NCBI GenBank assembly: GCA_964023205.1
Contig: OZ026844.1
Coordinates: forward strand, 26,820,934-26,884,933
Source: Lutraria lutraria
Taxonomy: Eukaryota; Mollusca; Bivalvia; Venerida; Mactridae
DNA: 64,000 bases
Reading direction: 5' to 3'
The notes beneath the pieces are model-generated. The model was not told where the DNA came from. It saw only the letters and a program-made list of their open reading frames with translations, and made no database searches. Made by a program: the position numbers and the translations under genes. This document shows positions 12,301 through 23,520 of the stretch, one piece after another; positions within the stretch are counted from its first letter, which is position 1, and each line of letters starts with the position of its first letter.

Positions 12301-13257
12301 AAAATTAATGTTAGTAAATGTTCATTCCTATAATAATCTGACGTATTCTCAAGCAAATCACGTTTGAAATAAATAAATAAATAAATACAAATGTACGCTC
12401 TATCAAGACAAGCTCTTTTATGAATGAATTCTTTCAGTCCTTTGTGATCTATTTATAGTACATGTTGTGTATCTATCAAAAGGATATATGTGTATCAGGA
12501 TACAATGTCATGCTGAGCCATGTAAAAACGTTTAAAGATAAAATCAAAGCACTGAAAGTGCTGAAGTGACGATTGTCATTTGAAGTTACTATAACTGTAA
12601 TATCACCGTGAAAAAGTGAAGCAACTTTTAAGACAGCAGTAATCACCGTTACTTCAATGACTGAAAGGCAAACCTCGCTCCGCTTTTCAATTTTGACGGT
12701 ACTATTCATACTTCATACATGTAATTTATACTGTTTATATGCTGACCGACCAGCTAACAGTGCTTTACCTTTCAATTTAGACATAACCATTCTTACTTTA
12801 TAATTATTAGGAGTTCACTGAACAGGTAAGGATAAACAGCCTCTCATTTAAAAAGTACCATTCGTCTTCATAGTAGAATAATCCACTGTTTACCGACTTG
12901 AATAGCCAACAGGGCAAATTATGGTCAAACTCCATTTAGTGCAGGCTGATCATGATGTGTACTTTTGATAAAGTTGGACACTTACACTAGTAGGCTAAGA
13001 GATGCAGTAATTATCAGTATTATTAAAAATTTGTTTATCATCACAGTTTGTCCAAGTCTGACTCAGTAGCTCAAACATGCTGGGTTGAACAGAATGTAGT
13101 TAATAAGGTAGAAACATATGGAAAACAAAACAAGATTTCTTTTACTAAATACTGTGCAAACTTACAAAAGAAATGCTGATATGTTTTTTCTCTAAACCCC
13201 TGAATATCGCAACAGAATAAATTTAACGTAATTTTCTAAAGAATTCTTCTTTTCACC
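12301..13257. other. Unassigned intergenic sequence
   Basis: A short AAAT microsatellite (about 12366-12386) is the only structure seen. The reading frame at 12476-12709 is not recognised. Confidence 0.45.
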
Positions 13258-13728
13258 AGTAAAGTCATAAACAAGAACAACTATAACAAAACGTTATAGG
13301 TAGACGAATTACAAGAAGCATATAATATCGGTTTATGCTTTTAGTATGAAGTTACTTTTTTCATAAAGGATATTGATTGTATATTTATTCAATCCTCCAT
13401 TAAGGAGAGTATAAAATATTTACATGATATGAGTTATACACATTATAATGAGAATCATGAGTAGTTGACAAATGATTAAATTCATGTATATAGTTCACAA
13501 GCACAGTCATAGTAATATCATACGTACCCTACATGCAACCCTAAATGTTAACGAATTTACCATAAATCTGAGCACTATCATACAACCACATTGAACTTCA
13601 AATAGCCACACAATAACTTATCTAGGCAATGCCTTCATGATTTACTTAACTGTCAACAATTAATAGATTCAGTCATCACCATTAGCCAATCAAATGGACA
13701 GGATTAGCCAAACTAGTAACAGACACTA
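13258..13728 (-). repeat. Dispersed repeat D, reverse copy
   Basis: This stretch is a diverged inverted copy of 35729-36278. Shared blocks in order (on the - strand) include GTCTGTTACTAGTTTGG, CCATTTGATTGGCTA, GTAAATCATGAAGGCATTG, TAGGGTACGTATGATATTAC and GAGGATTGAATAAATATACA. It has no coding frame or clear terminal repeats. Confidence 0.7.
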
Positions 13729-13796
13729 CACTATATACTCGCAAACAGCTATAATAAACTGATACTCATAAATATAATTCGTATAGTAAAATACGT

Positions 13797-14147
13797 CAAG
13801 ATGGCCTATAACGCTCACATGACAACGATTGAAACATTGTTTTGCAGCCGGTGTCATAAGGTCTGTGGTAACCAAGATTTGACCAGGTGACCTAGTGTCT
13901 GATGACACATGTTCGAACCTATCCAACACATCTTTAAGACATACATTTTGAGAATTTTTACTGAAAATCCAATCAAAACAGTAACCTCTAGTGTTCACAA
14001 GGTTTTCCTAAGATTCGACCTGGTGACCTAATTATTGACCCCAGATTACCCATTATCGAATGAGTCCCAAAATATCATTAAGACAAACATTCTGAAGTTC
14101 CATGCAGACCCAATAAAAACAGTGACCTCTATAGTATTCACAAGGTT
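13797..14147 (+). mobile_element. Pearl/Helitron-like element, family B, 5' part
   Basis: It starts with AAGATGGCC and GCTCACATGACAACG, the family B left end. It runs through core units with GTGACCTAGT and GACCCCAGAT, and breaks off in CACAAGGTT near 14147. The core resumes at 15778, so the two parts are read as one element split by an insertion. Confidence 0.65.
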
Positions 14148-15777
14148 ATATTTATAACTTTTGTCAAAAGTTTGCAATGTATACGTATACAACAAGCGGT
14201 ACTGTTTTCTGTCCTGTTATTGGGCCGAGGGTAACTAGTTTGAATAGCAAAAATGTATCGGACTTCTTTTGTTTCAGACGCATTTTTTGCGGAGTTTAGT
14301 AGTTATAAAGTACAATGAATATGTTAGTGTCTGTGTTTCCTAATGATTACTTTTTATTACAATGTGGTTTTTCCTTATATTAATTTTCATTTTTGGAAAT
14401 GCAATGTTTAATGTTGTTTTACGGCGCATCGACAACATAAGTCATGTAGTGCGAAACTAAATAAGACGGAAGCAATACGTATGTTATCAGATTGATAAAA
14501 GGATAACATTCATGTTAATAAGAAATGAAGCGCAACTACAAATGTAAAATAAAATAGTTAAAATTGATATGTAGAGACAAAAAATAAAAATGTGTGAGAC
14601 TAATCTCATTTACATTATATAAATATCACATCCCACATAGGGTGATAGAACGTAATCACGGTGGTTAACCGGCTCGGACTTTTTTGGATCAAATCAGCGT
14701 TCCCAGACTATTTTTGATCAAGCAAAGGACTTTTACTGATTAATTTCTTAAAAACAATGGACAAACATCCTGATTCAGGCGCAAAAACACGTAAGAACTT
14801 TACAATTAAAAACATTACGTTTTATTACCCCTCACGTTTTTCGTAATGTTAATTTCTCATAGGCAAACAGGTAACATTTTTACTGTTCCATTCATGGTAC
14901 CACGTGACTGAAATTTTTTTTACTGTCACTGGGTGATAGTAAATTTTTAACAGTATTTTTTTTACTGTCACAGGGTAATAGTATTTTTTTCCAGTATTTT
15001 ATATTATTACCCCTCACTTTTTTCGTAATGTTAATTTCCCATAGGCAAACAGGTAACATTTTTACTGTTACATTCATGGTACCACGTGACTGAACATTTT
15101 TTACTGTCACTGGGTGATAGTAAATTTCTAACAGTATTTTTTTACTGTCACATGGGTAACAGTATTTTTTTTCAGTATTTTATACTGTCACATAGGTGAT
15201 AGTAAATTTTTTAAGTATTTTCTTGAAAAAAGTTTGGGGTAATAAAATAAATAACACATAGCTTACGTTGTGGGTAACAGTAAAAATGTCAGCCCTCGAA
15301 AAGTACTGTTACCCTCGGCCGAAGCTATGTGTTATTTATATACTATCACTCTATATGGGATGTGATATTTATATATTATTATACCTCACGTGACTTATGT
15401 ACTCTATAGTCTTATGTGACGTCAGAGGGTGACATTACTTGTCTCGGGTGAACATTACGTTCTATCACCCTATGTGGGATATGATATTCATTTTATTATA
15501 CCGAACAAAACAATAATTAAGAAAGACACTAAATGCAACAAACATGTTAACAAATGTAACGAAAATTATAATAGAAATGGAAACGAAGCTTCTTTCTGAC
15601 ACCATAGTTATCAGAATATATAACATCAGATTAAATGGGTTGATGTGTGATCATTCAATAGCTGTATTCTGCGTCTTTAAACATGCCTGTGACACTACCT
15701 GGAAAAATGGCATATTAAATGATTTTCATGGTTTTGGTCTCAGAGACCGTCTTCCACTTTTATTGCGGCTTTTATGA
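14148..15777. mobile_element. Insertion that splits a family B element
   Basis: This 1.63 kb separates the two halves of a family B element (break CACAAGGTT / GTTTTCCTAAAATTTGAGC). It contains the foldback element listed next plus about 460 bp on the left and 280 bp on the right with no recognised feature. The insertion may be larger than the foldback, or there may have been two events. Confidence 0.45.
14612..15500. mobile_element. Foldback/TIR element with internal tandem repeat
   Basis: The arms match as inverted repeats over about 45 bp. The left arm (14616-14656) includes TATCACATCCCACATAGGG and TGATAGAACGTAAT; the right arm (15453-15500) is its complement with a few changes. A second, inner copy of the right arm lies at 15341-15375. 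Inside, a unit of about 181 bp (starting TTATTACCCCTCAC, with TGGTACCACGTGACTG and TTACTGTCACTGGGTGATAG) occurs twice, from 14823 and 15003. An inner inverted pair, AATAACACATAGCTT and AAGCTATGTGTTATT, lies at 15250-15338. No protein frame is visible. Confidence 0.7.
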
Positions 15778-16375
15778 AAAAGTTTTCCTAAAATTTGAGC
15801 TAATGACCTAGTTATCGACCCCAAATAACCCATATTTGTACTTGACTGTTATATCATTAAAACAAACAATCAAGATACAATTATAACTGTGAAATCTACA
15901 GTGTCAACATGGTTTTTCATAAGATTTGACCTAGCGACCTAGTTTTTGACTGCAGATGACACATGTTCGAACTATTCCAAGATGTTATAAAGACGACAAG
16001 GTTTCATGATGATCCAATCAAAACAGTGACTTCTAAAATGTTCACAAGGTTTCCAGCATTTTGCCCTAGTTTTTGACCGTAGATAACCCATTATCAAACT
16101 TGGTCTACATATCATTAAATTACACATCATGACAAAGTTTCATGAAGATCTAACCAAAACAGTGATTTCTAGACTGTTCACAATGTTTTCCCTTATGTGA
16201 CCTTGTTTTTGACCCCAAATGCACATTATCGAACTCGTCCGAGATTTTGTCGAAGATTCTGACCCAGTTTTGCGAAAATTGAGCTAAAATGTGGCCCCTA
16301 GTGTATTCACAAGGTAAAGTTTGACGATGCCACGACACATGACGCCGGACGAAAACTGATCACAAAAGGTCACCC
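15778..16375 (+). mobile_element. Family B element, 3' part
   Basis: The core units continue (GACCTAGTTATCGACCCC, GACCTAGTTTTTGACTGC), then the terminal block ATGTGGCCCCTAGTGT, GACGCCGGACGAAAACTGATC and AAAGGTCACCCT. The last hairpin and CTAA are lost. Confidence 0.65.
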
Positions 16376-17331
16376 TAATCAAACAATCCCAAGTTTATTT
16401 TAAAGATGTGAAGTAATAAGCGGATCGATTGGCTTTATTTATAATTATTTATTAGTGTTGAAAGAAGCCAGAAAGCGACAAATAATGCTATAAGCGTTGT
16501 CTTTTGTTCCAATCACTTTACTTCTCTATGGAAAATATGGAGACGTTAAACTGGTTCTCATTCCAGGTTGCTGAGTAGTGTTCTATACAGACAGGAGACG
16601 TCATAAACTGGTCCCCGTTTTGTCTGTCTGTGCAACATGGAATGGAAACCAGTTGAGGAGATAAGGGAGACAATTGCATACAATAAATAATCTTGGTTTC
16701 CAGAGCAGGAACCTTATCGACATAAAACACACAGGTGACCATGAATCCAGTACGCATTCAGTGAACATTTCACTCATGAACAAAATGCCAAATATCACAA
16801 AGATATATTCAACAATGAAAATGGCGTATTTGGATACGAAAAGCTATCTCAAATCAATTGTTCGCGAGTATTTTAATCAAGTGAAGTTTGATGGTGTCTG
16901 AGATACTAGTAGATCTGACATATGTTTCAGCAAGTACGAATATACATTAACTTGGATTAATGAGAACAATCCAGACAATTTTTGCGAGAGTAATATAATG
17001 TAAACATAATCCTAATTCTTGTACATGAAAATATGTGAAATTGTTAGTTTATAACATAGATATTACACAATGATTACACAAATGTATACCAGGCATTTAC
17101 ACCTTAAAAACACGTGAAGCTTGAAGACGAGTTGAGAGATATTTAAAGAATCACACAGTCACGGAAAATCAACCAAGCGCCACCATCTGGGACCCGTATA
17201 CATGACATTAAGGTCGTGAGCCCTGTCACTTGCAGACTAAGTTAATTATCGGTCAATTTTAAACAGAAGAAATGTATACAAAATCAACTGATGTAATGGC
17301 ACCGAAAATTTAAGCCAATAAACCTTTCTGA
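16376..17331 (-). other. Probable 3' untranslated region of the raftlin-like gene
   Basis: No coding frame is recognised here. AATAAA signals on the - strand lie near 16432-16456 (two TTTATT on the + strand), about 880 bp after the stop codon. This would make the segment the 3' UTR, with a hairpin element inside it. Confidence 0.4.
16546..16658. repeat. Inverted-repeat hairpin with an AACTGGTT core
   Basis: TAAACTGGTTCTCATTCCAG and GGTTGC on the left face GCAACATGGAATGGAAACCAG on the right with few mismatches. A related hairpin (AAACTGGTTCCCGT facing ACGGGAACCAGTTT) sits inside the element at 24695-24843, so this is a small dispersed family. Confidence 0.55.
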
Positions 17332-17999
17332 TCATTTACTATCATAAAGTTCATTGTAAGCGGGTGGAGGTGCTGGAGAATTCTCAGCAGCAATGCTAGT
17401 GTTGGGAGGTGTCATGGCTTGACTAGCGCCGGGAACGTCAATCCTACCCTCAATCAGTCGCTGGAAGAATATCATCTGTCTGGTATGCATGGTAGGTTGG
17501 AACATTCCTTCAATTTTAGTGTCTGGTGTGCTCAGAATTCTTACAACTTGCCATCCTTGTTGGCCAAACTGATCTATGACTGGTTCCCAGTTTGTGGTTA
17601 CGTTTACTTCAGCACCCCCAAATCCCATAGCATGTAGCTGCGTGTTGGTAGTAAACCAATGCTCTACCATTGTTCCTTCATAGTATGGAGTGTTGTCGTT
17701 TAGCCTTGATACAGGCTTCTCAAAGATCCACAAACAATTCTTACATTGTGAGACATTTGCAGCCAGGCCATTCATCTGTGATGAAGCCAGAGAAGAAAAG
17801 TCTTCAAATATCTCCACGAGCTTCCATCCTGTTCCCAAGTATTGTGTCATAACACCTTGCCAGTCAATTACTGACGTCCATCGACCATAAGGCATGCTAA
17901 CGGTGAATGAACTCTGCATTTGACAGCTGACTACCTGGTATACGTATCTCTCACTAGATGGCGCACTTGGCACTTCATAAAATACATCCACAGCAACCT
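17332..17999 (-). CDS. Raftlin-like protein, C-terminal exon
   Basis: The exon starts after the acceptor TTTCTTTCAG on the - strand with two bases of a split codon, and encodes residues 217-437 to TGA. Two regions, GTGWKLVEIF (271-280) and QQGWQVVRIL (362-371), match the repeated QxGW-hydrophobic segments of raftlins. The stretch from MVEHWFTT (326-333) through the second segment to RQMIFFQR (389-396) follows the order of human raftlin-1 (VVEQWT, YGWQL, KQIVFLQRP). Raftlins are membrane-raft proteins. The tail holds PPAY (427-430), a PPxY motif that could bind WW domains. It joins 19355-20000 in phase, making 437 residues against 578 in human RFTN1. Confidence 0.75.
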
Positions 18000-19354
18000 C
18001 TGAAAGAAACACATACCGAATATTTTAAATAAATGTTATCATGATTTTAAACATTTATGAATAAACAAAAATCAATATGCATAATTATATAATCACATAT
18101 CTGCTCCACAACAACCAATCTGCTCGTCTCAACAAAGTGTTGTTCAAGACAGATGATATGTGTATAAAAGCGTAGTCTAGTTATTATACAAAATGTACAT
18201 GAACTTGTCTTGGTATGGTAGTAAAATAAAATGTAAGCTCTCAGTGATTTTTTCCAAACATTTCTTACTACCCATGCCCATCAAAAGGAGAAATTTAGCG
18301 CAACAAATTCCAAAATGGGAATATATAATAAAATTCATTTCTATGGAATATGTGATTTTGTTGTTTAAATCATAAATATAAATATTACTACTCTGTAATT
18401 GGTGGTATTGGTGTGAAAACTGTTGTATTTTTCTTCATTTTACATGATCATGTGGAAAACACTTCTTGTTAGGGGAAAAATGAAGGAAGTTTTGCTAGGG
18501 GAAACTACTCACATTTGGCATTAAATATAGCGAAAAAAATCACTGGCTCTGATTAAGTTCAAATTATGCACGAAGTTACGAAATGTACGAGGGATGTTCG
18601 ATAAGTAATGTGTATTGTATAATATTTTAAAAAGAATCGACTTTAATGGTCTTTCCATCCCCTAAAATTATATCCCGTGGTTAGAAATACAAAACTTCAG
18701 TCTGTGAATACATTTCTGAAATGCGTCAAACACTGACAAACAGATGAGCCAAGGGCAGCAATCGTGCAGTGTTTTCGTGTTATAGTACAATACACAATAC
18801 ATATCCCACATCCCTCGTACGTCACTCTCTCAGTAGACTAGAAATGTGAGTAACCGTAATCCTATCTGTATGAAGTACATAATTGGTCTTAAATTACAAT
18901 GTTACGTATAGTGTTTTTTTTAGTTCAATCAAATTACATATAGTTGGCATGCATTCTTGCATCAGTATGTGCGTTAACATAATATGAGCAAGACTATATG
19001 CAGTAAACACTTAATACGTAATGATACCATTTCCTGAAAGCATTTTTTAAATTACGCTGGGGGAGCAAAACAGACATAAAGAGACAAGCAAAGGGTTTCT
19101 AGAAAAGAAAATACACAAGAAATCGGCAAACTTTCCTACAATACAATACTTTCCCCCAAAAGCCACCAACGAGAACCACATCTAAAACATAGAGAGGGAA
19201 CAAAATAAAATTCAAATTAGAAGCATTTTGCTCAGTTTTGATTTCGCTCCATACATAAACTACCCTCATACAATCAGCCCGGGCAGAAGTAGCAGTTCTT
19301 AAACGCGTAACGTCTATATATTTTGCCAATGTAACAGAAGTTTGTTTAACTTAC
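18000..19354 (-). other. Intron of the raftlin-like gene
   Basis: Bounded by GTAAGT after C19355 and by TTTCTTTCAG ending at 18000, both on the - strand. It contains the MITE at 18588-18817 and otherwise nothing recognised. Confidence 0.75.
18588..18817. mobile_element. Mariner-like MITE with TA target duplication
   Basis: CGAGGGATGTTCGATAAGTA on the left and its diverged complement (ending ACATCCCTCG) on the right form inverted repeats of about 33 bp, flanked by TA at 18586-18587 and 18818-18819. The CGAGGG start resembles ends of mariner-type elements. At 230 bp it is non-autonomous. Confidence 0.7.
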
Positions 19355-20000
19355 GCATCATTGGCATAGTCCCAGTTTGCCAATACTGCATGCGGGATTG
19401 TCGCTCCATCATTTGTCTCTGCATCTCTAACTGTTGACCGGCCATTCCTGTAACTTCTACACTAATCAGTCGACCACCATTTTGTGTAATATTGGCCAAA
19501 GTTTGAAATATGTGACTCGTGTCTGTCGTACTTCCAGACTGTGTTCCGGATTGCAGAAATAAACTACCATTCCATTGTAAGAACATCTGATTAATCAGTG
19601 TAGATTTTTCAACTCTAAGTTCCCATTGCTGACCCATTTCTTCCGGAAATAACTTCCGGAATATTGCTTGGAATTTAGCCGTTACCTTACTCTGACCAAT
19701 AGATGCCAACCCATAAGTTTTGGTTGAACCCGGAAGCGCAACAAATACTAACATTTTATAGCCCTGAGCGTACATGGCTGCCATCTGTGGATAGTACTGT
19801 TCCACATTTGTGGCTTGCATTTGGACATTTGGTTGAAGGAAACTTAACCTTGCACTTATGTCTAATTCTGCATTGATGACAATATGGTGATAGGAAACAG
19901 AATGACCATTGTACGGGGGTCCAACAGGCATCACTGGCCCAGCATTCGCTTGTTTCCCAGGGACTGGGCGGGGACGTTTCTTTGATCCACTCGCTCCCAT
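19355..20000 (-). CDS. Raftlin-like protein, N-terminal exon
   Basis: The chosen start (ATG at 19998-20000) gives MGASGSKKRPRPVPGK, a textbook N-myristoylation signal: Gly2, Ser6, then lysines. This agrees with raftlins, which are N-terminally acylated and held at the inner face of the plasma membrane. Vertebrate raftlin-1 also has Cys3 for palmitate; here residue 3 is Ala. Residues 78-91 (AQGYKMLVFVALPG) and 172-185 (TQNGGRLISVEVTG) match two raftlin segments ending in a hydrophobic strand, so the whole protein shows four such repeats. The exon ends ATGC|GTAAGT. Its codon split (C + AG = Gln216) restores the frame in the next exon. Confidence 0.75.
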
Positions 20001-20026
20001 TGTGTTCAAACTCTCAGTTGATGAAA
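20001..20026 (-). other. 5' UTR part of the raftlin-like coding exon
   Basis: On the - strand TTATTTGACAG ends at 20027 just before TTTCATCAACTGAGAG. This looks like an acceptor, which implies a noncoding first exon further right. Confidence 0.45.
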
Positions 20027-21239
20027 CTGTCAAATAACAAAATACATTTACATATAATGCAGGGCAAATGTATGTTTGAGACTAGAGAAGGGCATACGGA
20101 TTACTAGTGTTCTAGCATATTAAAGTATAAGGTATCAAATTAAGAAAAAAAGTATGGTCTTTTCTTTTTCGGTTTGAACCCATTACTCTCAGGAATATGT
20201 CAATATATCAGTAAAATTCATGAAATTCAGTACTCTTCAAAATTGAGGTTATGCATTAGAGATCGAAATCTTTAATGTGACGATAGTGTTTTTATGGTAG
20301 ATGATCTTTCGTACATTAAAATCTATAAATGTTGGATATTTTTTTCAATGTTTACTGTATCAACATGACTTACTTCGTAAATATGCATTTATGAAGAAAA
20401 CATGTTAAGGGAAGTGTAGGATAGATTTTATAACATGTGTGTTTTCTAAGAGTTTTATTTCGATGATGTGTTAAAAGAAACAAATAAACAAGATATCATT
20501 CAATCTAGGGATGAAGTAATGCAAAGTTCAAACATTTCATCAGAAATGATCTATCTACATAAACATGTGACTAGCAGTAAGAACCTTTTAGATGTAATGA
20601 AAACTAATCAACGGAAAGACAAAATCTTTATACTATTTTAAATAACATTTCTACACATCAGCATCATCAAAGTTTCAAAGTTTTTGTCTGATAGAGACCA
20701 GCGTTCTCAGGTCTAAATATTTTTTCAGCTATTGAAAGTTTTGCCCTTAAAGGTTTTACGTTGGAATATTTGAGTAGAAAGAACTTTTAAAAAAGTGATT
20801 GTATACGTTATTTTGAATTCGAAGTATATGGATTTCACTTGGAGAACCGAAAAATACCCATTTTAAAACACTTTTTTCATTATTGAATAGGTATTTCCTA
20901 ACTAGGGTGCGCACCCTAGATAGAACTATTTTAAGACCCCTGCCAAAAATTAAACCTCGCTTTCAAAACTAGGTAAATGCACGAAAACAACATGTTATGG
21001 TGGTGTTGAATAAACATAAATAAGGCAAATACAAATGTATATTTTAATACTTAAGGTAGGTCGCGGGTTTCCTTCCGAAAAGTGTTCAGTTTCTAGAAGT
21101 CAACGCACAAGAAAATCTTTTGCAGGAACATCCTTCAAAGTATTGGCTAAAGCAAAAAGGATGTATTCAAATGATATTTCCATTGAAACCGCTCAAAAAA
21201 CATCCACCTAGTGGAGCGATATGTTGTATATGTTTTTTT
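20027..21239. other. Unassigned, probable first intron of the raftlin-like gene
   Basis: AT-rich sequence with no exon or clear repeat seen. Confidence 0.4.
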
Positions 21240-23215
21240 TTTCGACTGGGACAGTATTCTAAATAGTAACGACCTCGAAGAATTGACTGCCACAATAACA
21301 GACACAATCACATCAGCAGCAACTACTAATATTCCAAACAAGATAATAACAGTGCGACCAAATGACATTCCATGGATGAACAACACAATTCGGACACTCA
21401 TTAGAAAAAGACAGAAATCACATAAAAAAAGCTAAAAAATCAAATACACCAGAAGCATGGGCAGCATTTAAACAGGCTCGAAATACGGTAACAGGACACC
21501 TACATCAAGCTAAAAACAATTATAGGAAGAAACTAATTGACAAAATAAATGAGTCCTCATTGTCACAGATCTTCATCACTCCAACAGACGTCAAAGATGC
21601 TCTCAAGCTAGTTGATGCCAGCAAAGCATATGGTCCCGACATGGTCAGTCCGAGACTCCTCAAAGAGGCCACAGACGAACTTGCAATTCCTCTTTCATTG
21701 TTCTATAACTTCTTTCCAACTCTTTCTTCCCCGACTCTTTGAAACTAGCCAATGTTACGCCTATTTTCAAAAAGTCCGATCCTTCCAAACCATTAAATTA
21801 TCGTCCGATTTCCCTTCTTAGCTGCATCGGTAAGCTCATGGAACGTTGTGTCCATAAATTTCTGTACAACTATCTTGTAATGAACGATCTCCTCACTCCT
21901 TTCCAGTCCGGCTTTATCAAAGGAGACTCGACTGTTAACCAACTAGCATTTCTTCACAACGACATATGTCAAGCACTCGACGAAGGAAAGGAAGTGAGAG
22001 CAGTCTTCTGTGAGTCTGGCGTCGTTGTCATCTTTCAAAACTCTCTTCTCTTGTCATGGGTTTCTTCTTATTTGTCCAATTGCATGCAACGTGTTGTCTA
22101 TGCAAATGCTACTTCTTCTTGGTTATCCATCAATGCGGGTGTCCCTCAATGTTTTATCTTAGGTCCTCTATTCTGTATTACCTACATTAATGACATCGTT
22201 TCTTCAATCAAATCCAACATACGACTCTTTGCAGATGACACTAGTCTCTATATCACAGTAGAAGATCCAGCTGCAGCATCAATCACGTTAAATTCTGACT
22301 TAGCAACCATTCATGCATGGTCCCATGCCTGGCTTGTTTCATTCAACCCTTCGAAGACAGAATTTATAATATTCAGTAAGAAGAGAAAGAAGCCCATACA
22401 TCCTCCATTGTCTATGAATCATGTAAATATTGCAGAGGTGAACTGCCATAAACACTTAGGACTTACCTTTTCTTCAATGGACACCCATATCTCACTTACT
22501 CTAAAGAAAGCTTGGCAACGCATCGGCATAATGAGGTCCCTCAAATTTCTTATAAACCGATCGTGTCTTGAAAGGATGTATATCTCTTTCATTCGGCCTA
22601 TCTTAGAATATTCAGACGTTGTGTGGGACAACTGTAGTGACTTCTTAATACATGAAGTCGAATCTGTCCAGGTCGAAGCTGCGCGGATTTGTACAGGAGC
22701 TACAAAATATTGCAACATAGAGAAACTACTAAATGATCTAAGATGGGAAACCCTTATAGAGAGAAGAAAACATCACCGTCTTGTTCTTTTCTATAAAATG
22801 ATTCATGGTCTCACTCCATCCTATTTTTCAGATCTGATTCCTAATACAAATCAAAACTACCAAAACACATACACCTTAAGACACCTAAGACAAGTTAAAT
22901 TAAATACACACTCGTACAGCTCCTCATTTCTTCCAAACACATTACGTCAATGGAACCAGTTACCTACATCTATACAAAATGCACTCACATTGCAATGATT
23001 TAAATCAGCTCTCAAAACAAACAAAGCAAAGTCTTCATCTCTGTTTAACTGTGGCTCACGCATCGGACAAATTCTACTGACACGTCTCCGACTCGGATGC
23101 AGTTCTCTGAATCATGATCTTCACAGGCGGTCTCTCGTCGATTCTCCCTAATGTACCTGTGGATCCATAGAAACAGCCGAACACTTTCTTATGCGATGTC
23201 CGAACTCTCGAGCTG
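21240..23215 (+). mobile_element. Dead LINE (Jockey/CR1-like) reverse transcriptase remnant
   Basis: A frame-shifted remnant runs from the linker upstream of the reverse transcriptase (PWMNNTIRTLIRKRQKSHKK near 21370-21430), through RPISLLSCIGKLMERCVHKF (near 21800) and the FADD active-site box (near 22230), to a C-terminal CTCGSIETAEHFLMRCP (near 23155-23205) that many Jockey-type elements share. The frame shifts near 21735. The first catalytic Asp block (LDISKAFD type), expected after AVFC near 22010, is missing: the text jumps to SGVVVIFQNS. TGA interrupts at 22996-22998. It is 5'-truncated and inactive, and lies within the probable first intron of the raftlin-like gene. Confidence 0.85.
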
Positions 23216-23395
23216 TTCGATGGGGTTTGGATCGCGAGATCGAGCGGGCCAGTCCATTCTAACAATAGTTTCCCTTTCAAGGTACTGATTGGTGTCAGTG
23301 GCCCTATGAACACGGGCATTATCGTCCATGAAAATGAACTCCGGACCAAAAGCACCTGCGTATGGACGAAAATGATCTGCCTGAGTGTCCTGGCC
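23208..23395 (-). pseudogene. Tc1/mariner transposase fragment, central part
   Basis: On the - strand the frame gives FGPEFIFMDDNARVHRA, then RMDWPARSRDPNPIEQL. These are the second catalytic Asp region and the third-acidic-residue region of a Tc1-type DDE transposase (usually MDWPARSPDLNPIEHLW). It abuts the LINE remnant. Confidence 0.85.
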
Positions 23396-23400
23396 AGCCA

Positions 23401-23520
23401 AACAACCACCAGACAGCTCAGTGAGGCTTTTCCGGAAGAATGGGCTCGAATCCCACAATTTGAGATTCAACAGCTCATCAGAAGCATGAGGAGTCGATGT
23501 CAGGCTGTTATTTTGAAAGT
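23401..23520 (+). pseudogene. Tc1/mariner transposase fragment, C-terminal part
   Basis: On the + strand the frame reads TTTRQLSEAFPEEWARIPQF, then EIQQLIRSMRSRCQAVI, the usual end of Tc1 transposases (EEWxxIPQxxIxxLIRSMRRR). It directly follows the central fragment but points the other way. Confidence 0.8.

Noticed and set aside
17419..17890. + strand frames opposite the raftlin-like exon
   Set aside because: Shadows of the - strand coding exon, without independent support.
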